A stretch of 64,000 bases of DNA from Lysobacterales bacterium. Lineage in GTDB: Bacteria > Pseudomonadota > Gammaproteobacteria > Xanthomonadales > SZUA-36. The stretch is taken from positions 1 through 64,000 of the forward strand of contig JABAAB010000083.1 of assembly GCA_014238945.1 (NCBI GenBank), in the 5' to 3' direction. The position numbers were made by a program, and so were the translations under genes. Of the stretch, positions 27,135-35,980 are shown piece after piece. The notes under the pieces are model-generated. The model was not told the origin of the DNA, made no database searches, and was given only the letters and a program-made list of their open reading frames with translations. Within the stretch, counting starts at the first letter, position 1, and each line of letters opens with the position of its first letter.

Positions 27135-28421
27135 TTACTGTTGCCAGTGCACCATACCTAGCACTCCGTCCACACCAACCTGCGCACCGTCCGGTATTTT
27201 TCTGGTGGCTTCCAGAACACCAAGAACCATCGGAATATTACGCTCTCTTGCCAGTGATGCCAGGTGTGAAGTACTGCCACCGCGTTCTGCCACAACTGCG
27301 GATACTTTTGGCAGTATATGGTTCAGCGCCGGGCTAGCGATTCTGGTCACCAGGACGTCACCAGGGCCCACACGCGACAATTCGCATTCGCAGTTGACGA
27401 CGACGGCTCGACCGGCACCCCATCCGGTTCCCGAGGGATGGCCCCTCAAACCAGGGAAGCTCTGCCAGGCTTCGCCTTCCACCGGTGCTGCTTCAATCTT
27501 CAATGGTCGGGCCTGGACCAATCTAAATCCTTCCCTGTCCATGGCCCATTCAATTTCCACCGGTATTCCCATCAATTTCTCGGTCTGGATCATTAAAAAA
27601 CCAAGTTCTTCTGCCTGAGAACCAGATAGGCATGGGCCTGAAAAACCTTTCTCAGATTCTCGCTTCAGGTTTTGTGGTGCAGCATGGAGATCGCAGCCGA
27701 TATTGTGCTCCTCAACTCCGGTTTCGGTTTCCAACACAATACCGTTAGAGGTGAGTGAGTAGCGATCAGGTACGACTTCACCCTGTGCAATAGCTGTTCC
27801 CAACCCCCTGCTTGCGCTCAGCATCATGTTTCCATCAGCTAAACGGCTTAATCCCCCACCGGAAACGCGGGCTTCAATCAGCTCCTGTATACACAGGGCC
27901 ATCGCGGTATCTGCTGGATTCATATCATTGTCACGCATATATCGCAATACGCGGGGTGACCAGATGGCGGCCCAACATGCCCTGACCGCAGTTAGAAAAT
28001 CCTCTTCATTTCCAATTCCAAGAAAGGACTCGTATTGCCCTGCGAAGGAAGATTCAGCCAGGTCTTCCGAAAGCGCCGAAGATCTCACAGCTACCTTTGC
28101 GCCTGACCGGCAGATCAGCTTGTTCCAGGCCGCAAGCAGCGGGTCAGCAATTTCCGGTACGATCGCAGAGTCGAACAAAGCAATACGAATTTCAGATATC
28201 CGCTGGCGCTGTTGTGTTTCGTCCAGGCGCTTTATCTCGCTTGCCGATTCCTTCAAACCGAGTTCTTGTAGTTGCACACGATAGGCTTCGGCATCGAGGC
28301 AGAAGCCGGCAGGAACGGGTAGCCCTGCACCGGCCAGCTTCGCCTGGTTGGCTGATTTGGGCCCAAAGCGAGCTGCATCATCAGCAGCCACGTCATGAAG
28401 ATCCGCAATGAGCTTGTTCAT
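27135..28421 (-). CDS. PEP-synthase-like protein with ATP-grasp and phosphohistidine domains only
   Basis: This 428-residue protein has an N-terminal ATP-grasp domain of the PEP synthase/pyruvate phosphate dikinase type (about 15-320: FGPKSANQAKL, AVRSSALSEDLAESSFAGQ, LVQARPL) followed by the swivelling phosphohistidine domain (about 340-425) with GGSTSH, whose His near 383 carries phosphate in this family. The C-terminal PEP/pyruvate-binding barrel of PEP synthase is absent, as is the third domain of rifampicin phosphotransferases. It could therefore phosphorylate an unknown acceptor, alone or with a separate subunit. Phenylphosphate synthase, which uses split PEP-synthase-like subunits ahead of a UbiD-family carboxylase, is one known precedent. 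It lies in the TRAP operon between DctQ and the M24 protein. Confidence 0.85.
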   Translation of the reverse strand: MNKLIADLHDVAADDAARFGPKSANQAKLAGAGLPVPAGFCLDAEAYRVQLQELGLKESASEIKRLDETQQRQRISEIRIALFDSAIVPEIADPLLAAWNKLICRSGAKVAVRSSALSEDLAESSFAGQYESFLGIGNEEDFLTAVRACWAAIWSPRVLRYMRDNDMNPADTAMALCIQELIEARVSGGGLSRLADGNMMLSASRGLGTAIAQGEVVPDRYSLTSNGIVLETETGVEEHNIGCDLHAAPQNLKRESEKGFSGPCLSGSQAEELGFLMIQTEKLMGIPVEIEWAMDREGFRLVQARPLKIEAAPVEGEAWQSFPGLRGHPSGTGWGAGRAVVVNCECELSRVGPGDVLVTRIASPALNHILPKVSAVVAERGGSTSHLASLARERNIPMVLGVLEATRKIPDGAQVGVDGVLGMVHWQQ

Positions 28422-28458
28422 GGACTAACCGTGCAGCATTGGCAGTGAATGGTTATGC

Positions 28459-29700
28459 TCACAATGGATCGACTACCGTAATTTCCTTAACCGGGAAGGT
28501 AGAAATGATTTCGGTGTGATCTTCATGGACGATCAGCATTTCTTCGATCCGCACACCAAATTCCAACGGCTTGCCGTGCTGGGTCTCGAGCGCGAACACC
28601 ATGCCGGGTTTGATCTCTATCGGGTGGTCCAGTGACCAAATCCGTGAAATCACCGGTGGATCATATTGAGCCAGACCAAGGCCGTGACCCCACAAATTAG
28701 CCGCTGCCTGGTCTTCCTCTTCATAACCCCATACCTCCTTGGCAGAAGGCCATTTCGCAGCGATTTCGCGGGTCGTTGTACCGGCTTTCACGGCATCAAT
28801 TGAATCATAAAGCCACCCCAGTGCAGTAGCGTAGTAATCCTTCATTTCCTGCGTGGGCTCTCCACCCACGCAATAGGTCCGGTAATAACAGGATTTATAT
28901 CCATTCCAGGTTAGCGCGGCAAGGTCCATAAAGGTTATTTCACCGGGCCTGATTATCCGATCGGAGAAATTGCGCCAGTTGGGCCAGGTATTCGGACCTG
29001 AAGACACGATGACATCTTCAACATCCTCCATGCCCGGAAATGAGTACAGGTATTCCATGATATGGGCAGTCACCTGGTTCTCGGTCACACCAGGCCTGAG
29101 AAATTTCATGGTTTCCCAATGCGCTGCGTCACCAATGGCACCCACAATGCGCATGCACTCCTGCTCATCGACATTTTTGATGGCGCGGGCCTCCATCATC
29201 GCTGACATTCCATCCTGCCAGGTGATACCGGCTTCTTCGAATGCACCTATCATGTTTACATCAATGAAATCGACACCGAGTTTTTCACCTGCGACATGAT
29301 ATCGCTTCATTTCCTCCTTAATGGCATTGGCAAATTTCCTGACCTGCTCCGCCGCCGCGGGTCCTGCTGCACCCTTGATCCAGGCATAGGAATACCGGAC
29401 ATTTTCCTCGGGAAGCCAGGGACAATGACGGTTTATCTGAACGCCTATGTCACCCTGCTCAAAAAGCACGGGCGGCCCGTCACCACACAAAAGCGCATAA
29501 CGCAGCCCTGGCTTGAGCCTGCACCATCCAGGCGTTATTGTGCTGGTTACGTAGCGGACGTTTTCGTCATACATGCATAGCATGGCGCCCAGGCCATGCG
29601 CCTTCATTCTTGCCCTCGCGCTTTCCAGCCTGTAGGTGCGAAGACGTGCCCAGTTAACTCTTTCCTGCCAGTCCACTCCGGCAATACCAAAACTAGCCAT
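28459..29700 (-). CDS. M24 (pita-bread fold) protein with altered metal site
   Basis: This 413-residue protein has a creatinase/prolidase N-terminal domain (about 20-165) and an M24 catalytic domain (about 175-405). The first metal Asp is in TFMDLAALTW near 250, His in GHGLGL near 339 and the two Glu in FALETQ and GVRIEEM. The second Asp, normally in a SDxTRT motif, is replaced by Cys (GYKSCYYRTY), and the second active-site His (usually HExP) is Tyr-Asp. It is therefore unlikely to be a normal di-metal aminopeptidase. Relatives with changed sites include creatinase (C-N hydrolysis without metal) and the DMSP lyase DddP. Its gene lies between the PEP-synthase-like and SUMF1-domain genes. Function is unknown. 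Confidence 0.82.
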   Translation of the reverse strand: MASFGIAGVDWQERVNWARLRTYRLESARARMKAHGLGAMLCMYDENVRYVTSTITPGWCRLKPGLRYALLCGDGPPVLFEQGDIGVQINRHCPWLPEENVRYSYAWIKGAAGPAAAEQVRKFANAIKEEMKRYHVAGEKLGVDFIDVNMIGAFEEAGITWQDGMSAMMEARAIKNVDEQECMRIVGAIGDAAHWETMKFLRPGVTENQVTAHIMEYLYSFPGMEDVEDVIVSSGPNTWPNWRNFSDRIIRPGEITFMDLAALTWNGYKSCYYRTYCVGGEPTQEMKDYYATALGWLYDSIDAVKAGTTTREIAAKWPSAKEVWGYEEEDQAAANLWGHGLGLAQYDPPVISRIWSLDHPIEIKPGMVFALETQHGKPLEFGVRIEEMLIVHEDHTEIISTFPVKEITVVDPL

Positions 29701-29765
29701 TCAATATTCTCCCAGTACCATTATTCGAAAGACAACAGTGCGATTTCAATCTTGAAATATCACCA

Positions 29766-30722
29766 CTAATAATTCATCGTTTTTGCGACGCGAAAACCAA
29801 AATTTGAGAATCGGGCGTTTTTATTTTCAGTCAGGTCAATCTGAAAACCATAACGGTTCGCAGACCGCAAAAATCTTGGATCATCGTGCCAGGATGCGCC
29901 TCGCAGAATTGGTCGTGTGCAATCACCATCCATCCAGACGGAACCATCAGGTGGCGCGTCGATGTAGGATCCATTCCAACAATCGGCAACCCATTCTGCG
30001 ACATTGCCAAGCATGTCGTGTAGGCCGAAAGCATTGGGAAGCAAGGACCCCACTTCTGCTGTATAGCTGTAGCCATCCTCACAATGGGCAAGGTTCCACC
30101 CGGCTGGGAGGATGGTTTCGCTGCTTAAATCGGCACCATTGGCAAATTGACAACCCTCATTTGCAGAATCTCCCCAATACCTTTCAGTCCGGGTTCCGGC
30201 ACGAGCGGCATATTCCCATTCTGAATCGCTGGATAGGCGATAATTTCCATCTTTTTTCTTGCTCAGCCAGGACACATAGGCTTGGGCATCATTCCAACTG
30301 ACACAAACTGCCGGGTGGCGATCATTTTGTTCATAGCCAGGATAGCTCCAGCTATGCGATTCGTTGTTTTCAGATGCCATATCAACGCGTTGAATGCACC
30401 CTCCCGCCATGTCATGTCCGCTTGCATTAACAAATTCGGCGAATTGCCCGCGCGTTATTTCGTATTTCCCGATTGCGAATGGTTTTGCAATCTCTACTCT
30501 GTGTTGTGGTGTTTCATCACTCCGTTGCTCACCATCGGTTCCGTTGGAACCCATCAGGAAATTTCCGGGTGGAATGACCATCATCACAGGACAGGAATCA
30601 CAATCGCGAAATTCCATGCCGTGTTCCAATTCAAAGGCCGCCTTGCTGGCAGACAGGGGGACTGGATTAATGTAAATACCTGCAACCAGCACCCAGCGAA
30701 CAACTTGCTTCATGTCCGTCAT
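29766..30722 (-). CDS. exported SUMF1/FGE-sulfatase-domain protein without the FGE cysteines
   Basis: This 318-residue protein starts with a signal peptide (hydrophobic core VLVAGIYINP) and contains one SUMF1-type domain (about 35-315) with the usual marks: PGNFLMGS, PFAIGKYEITRGQFAEF, AVCVSWNDAQAYVSWLS, LSSDSEWEYAARAG and GNVAEWVADCW. True formylglycine-generating enzymes have two Cys in the RGGSWxC…YC region. Here the segment is LRGASWHDDPRFLRSANRYG with no Cys, so it is not an FGE, and no sulfatase gene is present. The chosen ATG overlaps the FAH stop as ATGA, meaning coupled translation. It may bind or modify a small molecule in the periplasm. The exact role is unknown. Confidence 0.82.
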   Translation of the reverse strand: MTDMKQVVRWVLVAGIYINPVPLSASKAAFELEHGMEFRDCDSCPVMMVIPPGNFLMGSNGTDGEQRSDETPQHRVEIAKPFAIGKYEITRGQFAEFVNASGHDMAGGCIQRVDMASENNESHSWSYPGYEQNDRHPAVCVSWNDAQAYVSWLSKKKDGNYRLSSDSEWEYAARAGTRTERYWGDSANEGCQFANGADLSSETILPAGWNLAHCEDGYSYTAEVGSLLPNAFGLHDMLGNVAEWVADCWNGSYIDAPPDGSVWMDGDCTRPILRGASWHDDPRFLRSANRYGFQIDLTENKNARFSNFGFRVAKTMNY

Positions 30723-31573
30723 GCCTCTCCTGGCCACAAAACAGCTTTCTGACGCTGTACACCAAGCCCCTCGACCGAAAGTTCCAATTGCTCACCTTCA
30801 CAAAGATATCGTGGTGGGTTTAGTCCCAAGCCGACCCCGAAAGGGGTTCCTGTTGCAATAATATCCCCTGGCAGCAACGTCATAAATCGACTGACATAAC
30901 TGACCAGTTCGTCGATTGGGAAAATCATTTGAGACGTATTACTGTCCTGGAGTTTCTTACCATTAAGTGTCAGCCAGATGTCGAGATTCTGCACGTTGTC
31001 TACCTCATCTCGAGTGACCAACCAGGGCCCTATGGGGCCAAAAGTATCTGCGCTTTTCCCTTTCACCCATTGTCCCGTACCTTCCAATTGAAATGCCCGT
31101 TCACTCAGGTCATTTACCACGCAGTATCCAGCGACGTACCCGAGTGCATCTTCCCTGGCAGCATGCGAACACAACGAGCCAATAACTACACCCAACTCGA
31201 CTTCCCAGTCGGTTTTCGTTGCCCCTTTTGGAATGATGATATTGTCATTCGCACCACAGATGGCACTGGTCGCCTTCATGAAAATTATCGGCTCATCAGG
31301 CTCTTGCATGTTTGCCTCTTTTGCGTGATCTGCATAATTCAGACCAATACAAATAAATTTGGAGACAGCACCCACACATGGTCCATACCTCAAATCACCA
31401 TCCAATACCGGTAACGCTTGTATGTCCAATCCGCGAATCTCATCAAGATGGCTTGGGGCTAACACATGTCCGGAAATATCCGCAACATGTGCTGACAGAT
31501 CCCGCAAGCTCCCGTCTGCAGCCAGAAGTGCTGGTCGTTCTTTGCCAGGTGGTCCAATTCGTGTCAGTTTCAT
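30719..31573 (-). CDS. fumarylacetoacetate hydrolase (FAH) family protein
   Basis: This 284-residue protein has a short N-terminal domain and the FAH catalytic domain (about 75-280). Key motifs are CIGLNYADHAKE, the metal-binding DWEVELGVVIG near 130 and NDLSERAFQ near 160, then GKSADTFGPIGPWLV and a C-terminal TGTPFGVGLGLNPP. The family hydrolyses, decarboxylates or hydrates acylpyruvates and 2-keto-4-enoates, typical late intermediates of ring cleavage. The ATG at 31573 with AGGA upstream is preferred to the GTG one codon earlier. It is co-transcribed with the TRAP subunits and the Npt-like transporter. Confidence 0.92.
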   Translation of the reverse strand: MKLTRIGPPGKERPALLAADGSLRDLSAHVADISGHVLAPSHLDEIRGLDIQALPVLDGDLRYGPCVGAVSKFICIGLNYADHAKEANMQEPDEPIIFMKATSAICGANDNIIIPKGATKTDWEVELGVVIGSLCSHAAREDALGYVAGYCVVNDLSERAFQLEGTGQWVKGKSADTFGPIGPWLVTRDEVDNVQNLDIWLTLNGKKLQDSNTSQMIFPIDELVSYVSRFMTLLPGDIIATGTPFGVGLGLNPPRYLCEGEQLELSVEGLGVQRQKAVLWPGEA

Positions 31574-31634
31574 CACTTAGTCCTGTTTGAATTACATCTA
31601 TTTCGGATTCGCTTCGGGCCTGTTAACACAATTA

Positions 31635-32966
31635 TCAATGGACTGGATTTTCGATCGGGATGGCGGTTCCTGACGCAGCAGAGTGAACTGGTGCACGCGC
31701 GAAAGCCTTGCCCAGGAAGGTAGCGACAACTACCCAGATCGCTGCAATGCCGGCACCGACCGCGGCCACTGCGCCCAGACCCAGACCCAATCCTTGTGTT
31801 AATCCCGTAAACGCCCAGGCGGTTGCCATATCACCACCTCGATATACGACAATGTCTATGACACTTTTAGCCTTATAGCGGCTTTCCCGATCCACCACCG
31901 TATAGAGCATCTCACGCCCAGGTCTGGTGATCGCGTAGTTTCCAAACCGACGCACCACCTGCAAACCGACCACGACAAAAAGCATGGGCGCAAACGCGAC
32001 TACCAACAAGCCCGCTACAATAACTACCGGCACCAATGCCAGCGTCACAGCCAGTCCAAAACGCGTGGCCAGTCTGCTGGTACCAAACATTGCGACACCA
32101 ATTGCCAGCACATTTACGGCCAGATCCATTCCGGCCCAGATTTGTACCCGGGTATTTTCGTCAACGTCAACCATCAGGTTCTTGAGTTCAAAGTAAACGA
32201 TGGTGCTGATTGACGTGTACAACAATATAAAAACGCCAATCCCCAAAAGGTATGGGTTCCTGACAAACTGAACAAACCCGGCAAAAGGATTTGGGCCCAG
32301 CGATTGAAAACTGCCCGAAATTGATGCTTTCGGCCCGGGCCCCGCACTCGTGATGGTCCTCAACACACCGGTAAGCAGCATGGGTATGATCAGTAGTACA
32401 GCAGGGATCAGTATCAAGTCATTCCTGCCTATGATATTCACCAGGCTAAGAGATATCGCAGGACCGGCAATTGCCCCGGCGCTGCTACCGGCAGTGATGA
32501 ACCCAAAAAGACGAGGTGCCTGTTCTTTGCTGAAAATGTCAGCTAGCAAACTCCAGAAAACCGACACTTGAAACAGGATAAACACACTGGTCCAGACATA
32601 AAATATCTTGTCTACAAGGCTGCTGTCGAAAATGAGATGGCTTGCAGCATAGAATACAAAAAAGGACAGGGAAAAGAATCCGTAAACTGAGGGTACGATG
32701 CGTTCAATTTTGAACCTTGAACACACCGCACCATAAATGGCCACGGCTATTGCGCTAAATATAAAAGTGGCGGTGTACAGGGCACTTAACTCGGCATCGG
32801 TCCAATCACTGGACATGCTGTCCCGAACCGGTCTCAGAATATAGTTCGATGTCATCAAAACGAAAATCAACGTGAACGACAACACAACAGCTTTGATTTC
32901 ATCCGGCTCGATCTTTCCCGCAAATTTCATGAATCGCTGCACCACACTGACATTTTTGTCACTCAT
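31635..32966 (-). CDS. Npt1/Npt2-like (ADP/ATP-translocase-related MFS) transporter
   Basis: This 443-residue membrane protein has about 12 helices. The first helix region SNYILRPVRDSM is characteristic of the bacterial nucleotide-transporter-like branch of the MFS (Npt1/Npt2, related to the Tlc ADP/ATP translocases), mostly of unknown substrate in free-living bacteria. It is the first gene of the 32966-25230 operon, with the TTTATCA palindrome 49 bases before its start. In this setting it more likely carries the catabolic substrate or a nucleotide-like compound than exchanges ATP. Confidence 0.82.
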   Translation of the reverse strand: MSDKNVSVVQRFMKFAGKIEPDEIKAVVLSFTLIFVLMTSNYILRPVRDSMSSDWTDAELSALYTATFIFSAIAVAIYGAVCSRFKIERIVPSVYGFFSLSFFVFYAASHLIFDSSLVDKIFYVWTSVFILFQVSVFWSLLADIFSKEQAPRLFGFITAGSSAGAIAGPAISLSLVNIIGRNDLILIPAVLLIIPMLLTGVLRTITSAGPGPKASISGSFQSLGPNPFAGFVQFVRNPYLLGIGVFILLYTSISTIVYFELKNLMVDVDENTRVQIWAGMDLAVNVLAIGVAMFGTSRLATRFGLAVTLALVPVVIVAGLLVVAFAPMLFVVVGLQVVRRFGNYAITRPGREMLYTVVDRESRYKAKSVIDIVVYRGGDMATAWAFTGLTQGLGLGLGAVAAVGAGIAAIWVVVATFLGKAFARAPVHSAASGTAIPIENPVH

Positions 32967-33014
32967 TATTAACAGCCATTTGACTCAAATTGACGACAGG
33001 GATATTCTTCCTAG

Positions 33015-33030
33015 TTTATCAGTTGATAAA
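33015..33030. promoter_or_regulatory. TTTATCA-NN-TGATAAA operator, copy 2
   Basis: TTTATCAGTTGATAAA has perfect 7-base arms. It lies 49 bases before the Npt-like transporter (leftward operon) and 119 bases before the truncated SDR gene (rightward). Confidence 0.75.
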
Positions 33031-33148
33031 TTATTTCGCAATGTCCCAGAATGTCGCTGTCATTGTTTATGTGACTGATTATTAAATATAATTCTTAAAG
33101 AAATAAATCCGTTACCTGATTTCTGGACGGAAAAGTGAGTGGTAAATT

Positions 33149-33415
33149 ATGAAAACACTGATCTCTGTTGTTGTGCTTGTCCTGGTGATTTCAATCCCAT
33201 GCTGGGCTTCTCAAGATGAACGGAGCACCGTGCTGATCACCGGTTCAAACCGTGGAATTGGTTTGGCCCTGACCAGGCAATGTGCAGAAGAGGGCTGGAT
33301 GGTCATTGCCAGCTGCCGTCGACCGGAAAATGCTTCTGAGTTAAAAAAGCTGGCCGAGAATTATCCGGGAGTCATCACTTCCGAATGCTCGCCCGGCACC
33401 TCCAGGAGTGGTTAA
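33149..33415 (+). pseudogene. truncated short-chain dehydrogenase, signal peptide plus start of Rossmann fold
   Basis: This 88-residue product has a signal peptide (to about residue 21, …CWAS) and then the start of a classical SDR fold with the nucleotide-binding motif VLITGSNRGIGLAL and SCRRPE after the second strand. SDR proteins are about 250 residues long; this stops where the third strand should begin, so the catalytic Ser, Tyr and Lys are missing. The gene end abuts the 3' end of the convergent flavin oxidase with no space for the rest. It looks like a deletion remnant, still placed behind a TTTATCA operator. Confidence 0.75.
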
Positions 33416-33434
33416 AATCCAGTGAGATGCCGGC

Positions 33435-34925
33435 TCAGACACTCGGAATAATGTTGCTGTTTAAACGAAACAGATTGCCTGGATCGTAGGTGTTTTTGGC
33501 TGCCACCAGGCGATCATGATTTCCAAGGAAGTTTAACTGCGCCCTGCTCTGGGACACAGCGAATTCATCATTGGTGTAAAAACCGTGCGTGAAGTCCTCG
33601 ACCTGTTTCCAGTAACTCCTGGCCCATGCGATATGTGGGTCTGGCTCGCCGCCCGCTCTCCAAACCGCCCCAATCATCATATTGTGTGATGGGTAGCGAT
33701 GCGGAAACGCGGTTTCATCCGGCGCAATACGACCGATTGCACCACCTGCCTGTTGAAAAAAGGCCATGCCTCCCCGCAGCGGATGAGGTTCGAGGAAATC
33801 CACCAACGCATTGACCAACTCCGGACTGATCTCCCTGGTGAACCCGCTCTTGAGATATTGACCCGTGCCCCGTGGATCATTGTCATCGTGATTGCTTTGC
33901 ATGGCGACGTAATCAATGGCCTCGATTTCGTCTCGAAGAGGTTTTGCCGCCTGTCGCAATGGTTTGAGGGCACATTCAGCCTCCCGGTGTGGCCCTGAAT
34001 AACAGACGTCGAAATAGACCATTTTTTCGACACCCATTGGCGGCGCAAAAATTACCACATCCGCATACATTTCGTCCGGCATGTCATGGCAGTATTCAGC
34101 GTAAAAATTCAACAGGTTTTTTGCCTCGGAATACGGGAAATAGATCCTCCCACCAATGACCTTGTGCGCCAGCGGATGGAGTTTGAATTCGAATGAACTG
34201 ACTATGCCAAAGTTTCCTCCGCCACCACGAACAGCCCAGTAAAGATCGGGGTTCTCATCACTGCTGGCCCGCCTGAATTGACCATCGGCCGTAATGATGT
34301 CAACCGCGCTGACATTGTCTGAAGCCAGACCCCAGCGTCGGGCAAGTCTGCCCATGCCTCCACCCAGGGTAAGACCGCCAACCCCGGTATGAGAGACGGT
34401 ACCGGCTGTTGTGGCCAGGCCAAAAGACTGGCACTCCTGATCCAGAGAACCCAGCAGGGATCCGCCTGCCACGCGCGCCCGGCGCTCTATCGGATCAACA
34501 CGCACTCCCTGCAACGGCGACAGGTCAATCATGATGCCGCCTTCACAACTTCCTTTGCCAGCTACATTGTGGCCGCCGCACTTAACTGCTGTCAGCAATT
34601 GATAATGACGTGCAAAATCAACGGCTTCACGAATATCGCCGGCACCCACGCACTGTGTAATCAATGCCGGGCGCTTGTCGATCATCCGATTACGAACGCG
34701 CCTGGCCACATCATATTCATCATCATCAGGCAGCAGAACCCGGCCCCGGATACTCCGGCGAAGCTCCTCGACAGCGGCTCGTTCCAGGCTGATATCTTCC
34801 CTCGCGCCGGTAACGGCTGCTATTTCTGAGGCGAGGGGGGCAACTTCAGCAAAGCCGCGCAAGTTCGGAAAAGACATTGCCGTGCCTGCCAGCAATGCGG
34901 TTTGGCAAAATTTTCGTCTTTTCAA
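33435..34925 (-). CDS. exported FAD-binding (VAO/berberine-bridge type) oxidase, copy A
   Basis: This 496-residue protein has a Tat-like leader (MKRRKFCQTALLAGTAMS), a PP-loop FAD-binding domain (about 75-250) with KCGGHNVAGKGSCEGG, whose His is the usual covalent FAD site, and SHTGVGGLTLGGGMG. The C-terminal berberine-bridge segment is YDPGNLFRLNSNI. Such enzymes oxidise alcohols, sugars or cyclic amines/aromatics with oxygen or another acceptor. There is no Cys at the second covalent position. A paralogue lies at 48500-49978 in another operon that has the same operator type. It is the last gene of the 38054-33435 operon and starts with TTG. Confidence 0.88.
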   Translation of the reverse strand: MKRRKFCQTALLAGTAMSFPNLRGFAEVAPLASEIAAVTGAREDISLERAAVEELRRSIRGRVLLPDDDEYDVARRVRNRMIDKRPALITQCVGAGDIREAVDFARHYQLLTAVKCGGHNVAGKGSCEGGIMIDLSPLQGVRVDPIERRARVAGGSLLGSLDQECQSFGLATTAGTVSHTGVGGLTLGGGMGRLARRWGLASDNVSAVDIITADGQFRRASSDENPDLYWAVRGGGGNFGIVSSFEFKLHPLAHKVIGGRIYFPYSEAKNLLNFYAEYCHDMPDEMYADVVIFAPPMGVEKMVYFDVCYSGPHREAECALKPLRQAAKPLRDEIEAIDYVAMQSNHDDNDPRGTGQYLKSGFTREISPELVNALVDFLEPHPLRGGMAFFQQAGGAIGRIAPDETAFPHRYPSHNMMIGAVWRAGGEPDPHIAWARSYWKQVEDFTHGFYTNDEFAVSQSRAQLNFLGNHDRLVAAKNTYDPGNLFRLNSNIIPSV

Positions 34926-34933
34926 TGTTCAGG

Positions 34934-35959
34934 TCACCCCATTTGGCTGTGATCCAGAATCACCTTCATGCGCTGCTCATCACGTTCACCAAGCATTACG
35001 ATCGCTTGTTCCAGGTCTTCCAGGGGCAAGATATGACTGATCAACGGGTCAAGTTTAACCAGACCACGTTTGACCAGGTCAATGCTCGCCGGATAGTCCT
35101 CTCGTTTCGCAGCACGTCCGTTGTAAATTGAGAGTTCTTTGTAGTACAGCTGATAGAGTGGCAAAGCCATTTTTTTCTGAGTAAAGATTCCAAATAACAA
35201 TAGTCTGCCGCCCGTTCTGGCCAGCTCGATGCCCATGGCCAGTGAATCGATGGATCCCGAAGATTCGATCACCAGGTCTCCACCATCGTGAACACATAAC
35301 TCCCGTACTTTCGAAAGGACATCGTCACCGGGATCAAAAGTGGCGTCAGCGCCCAGCTGTTCGGCCACTGCTCTTCTCTTTGGGCTTCGTGTGATACCAA
35401 TGACACGTTCCGCACCACTCGCTTTCGCCAGTTGAACGTGGAGCAAGCCGGTGACACCCAGGCCAATCACGATAACTGTTTCTCCCTTGTGTACCGGAGC
35501 GAGTCGTTGTGCGTGGACACAGGTGGTCATGACCTGAATGAGAGGTGCAGAATTGTCGTCGATACTGGCAGTTAACGGGAAAACTGCTTTAGACGGTACC
35601 CGCATATATTCCGAAAAACCGCCATCGCAATCCCTGCCCAGCAGATGGCCCTGTTTGCACAGGTTTTCCTTACCGGCAAGGCACAAGGGGCAAGAGCCAC
35701 AAAAAACCACCGGATCAATGATGACCCGGTCACCTGGATTGATACTATCATCACCGACCGATTCAACGACCTTTCCGATCATTTCGTGACCCATGATTCT
35801 GGGGTAATCCACCGGAATACCGCCCTGGAAAATCTTTAAATCGGTGCCGCACACTCCGGAATGGGTAATTTTCACCAGGCATTCACCAAAACGTGGATCG
35901 GGGCACTGACGATCTTCGCACGACAATTCGCCAGCGGCTGTTAACACCATTGCTTTCAC
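34934..35959 (-). CDS. zinc-dependent alcohol dehydrogenase (MDR family)
   Basis: This 341-residue enzyme has the catalytic zinc ligands in SGVCGTDLK and GHEMIG, the four-Cys structural zinc loop CGSCPLCLAGKENLC near residue 95, and the Rossmann motif IGLGVTGLLHVQLA near 170. It resembles threonine/sorbitol-type dehydrogenases that oxidise secondary alcohols with NAD(P). The GTG at 35959, six bases after GGAG, fits best; the frame is open 4 codons further upstream. It lies between the D-2-hydroxyacid dehydrogenase and the flavin oxidase in a tight operon, which suggests successive oxidations of a hydroxylated compound. Confidence 0.9.
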   Translation of the reverse strand: MKAMVLTAAGELSCEDRQCPDPRFGECLVKITHSGVCGTDLKIFQGGIPVDYPRIMGHEMIGKVVESVGDDSINPGDRVIIDPVVFCGSCPLCLAGKENLCKQGHLLGRDCDGGFSEYMRVPSKAVFPLTASIDDNSAPLIQVMTTCVHAQRLAPVHKGETVIVIGLGVTGLLHVQLAKASGAERVIGITRSPKRRAVAEQLGADATFDPGDDVLSKVRELCVHDGGDLVIESSGSIDSLAMGIELARTGGRLLLFGIFTQKKMALPLYQLYYKELSIYNGRAAKREDYPASIDLVKRGLVKLDPLISHILPLEDLEQAIVMLGERDEQRMKVILDHSQMG

Positions 35960-35980
35960 TGGCCGCTCCACTTGGACACG

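Noticed and set aside
29766-30722. Formylglycine-generating enzyme
   Set aside because: The Cys pair required for oxidation of sulfatase cysteine is missing and no sulfatase gene is in the window.
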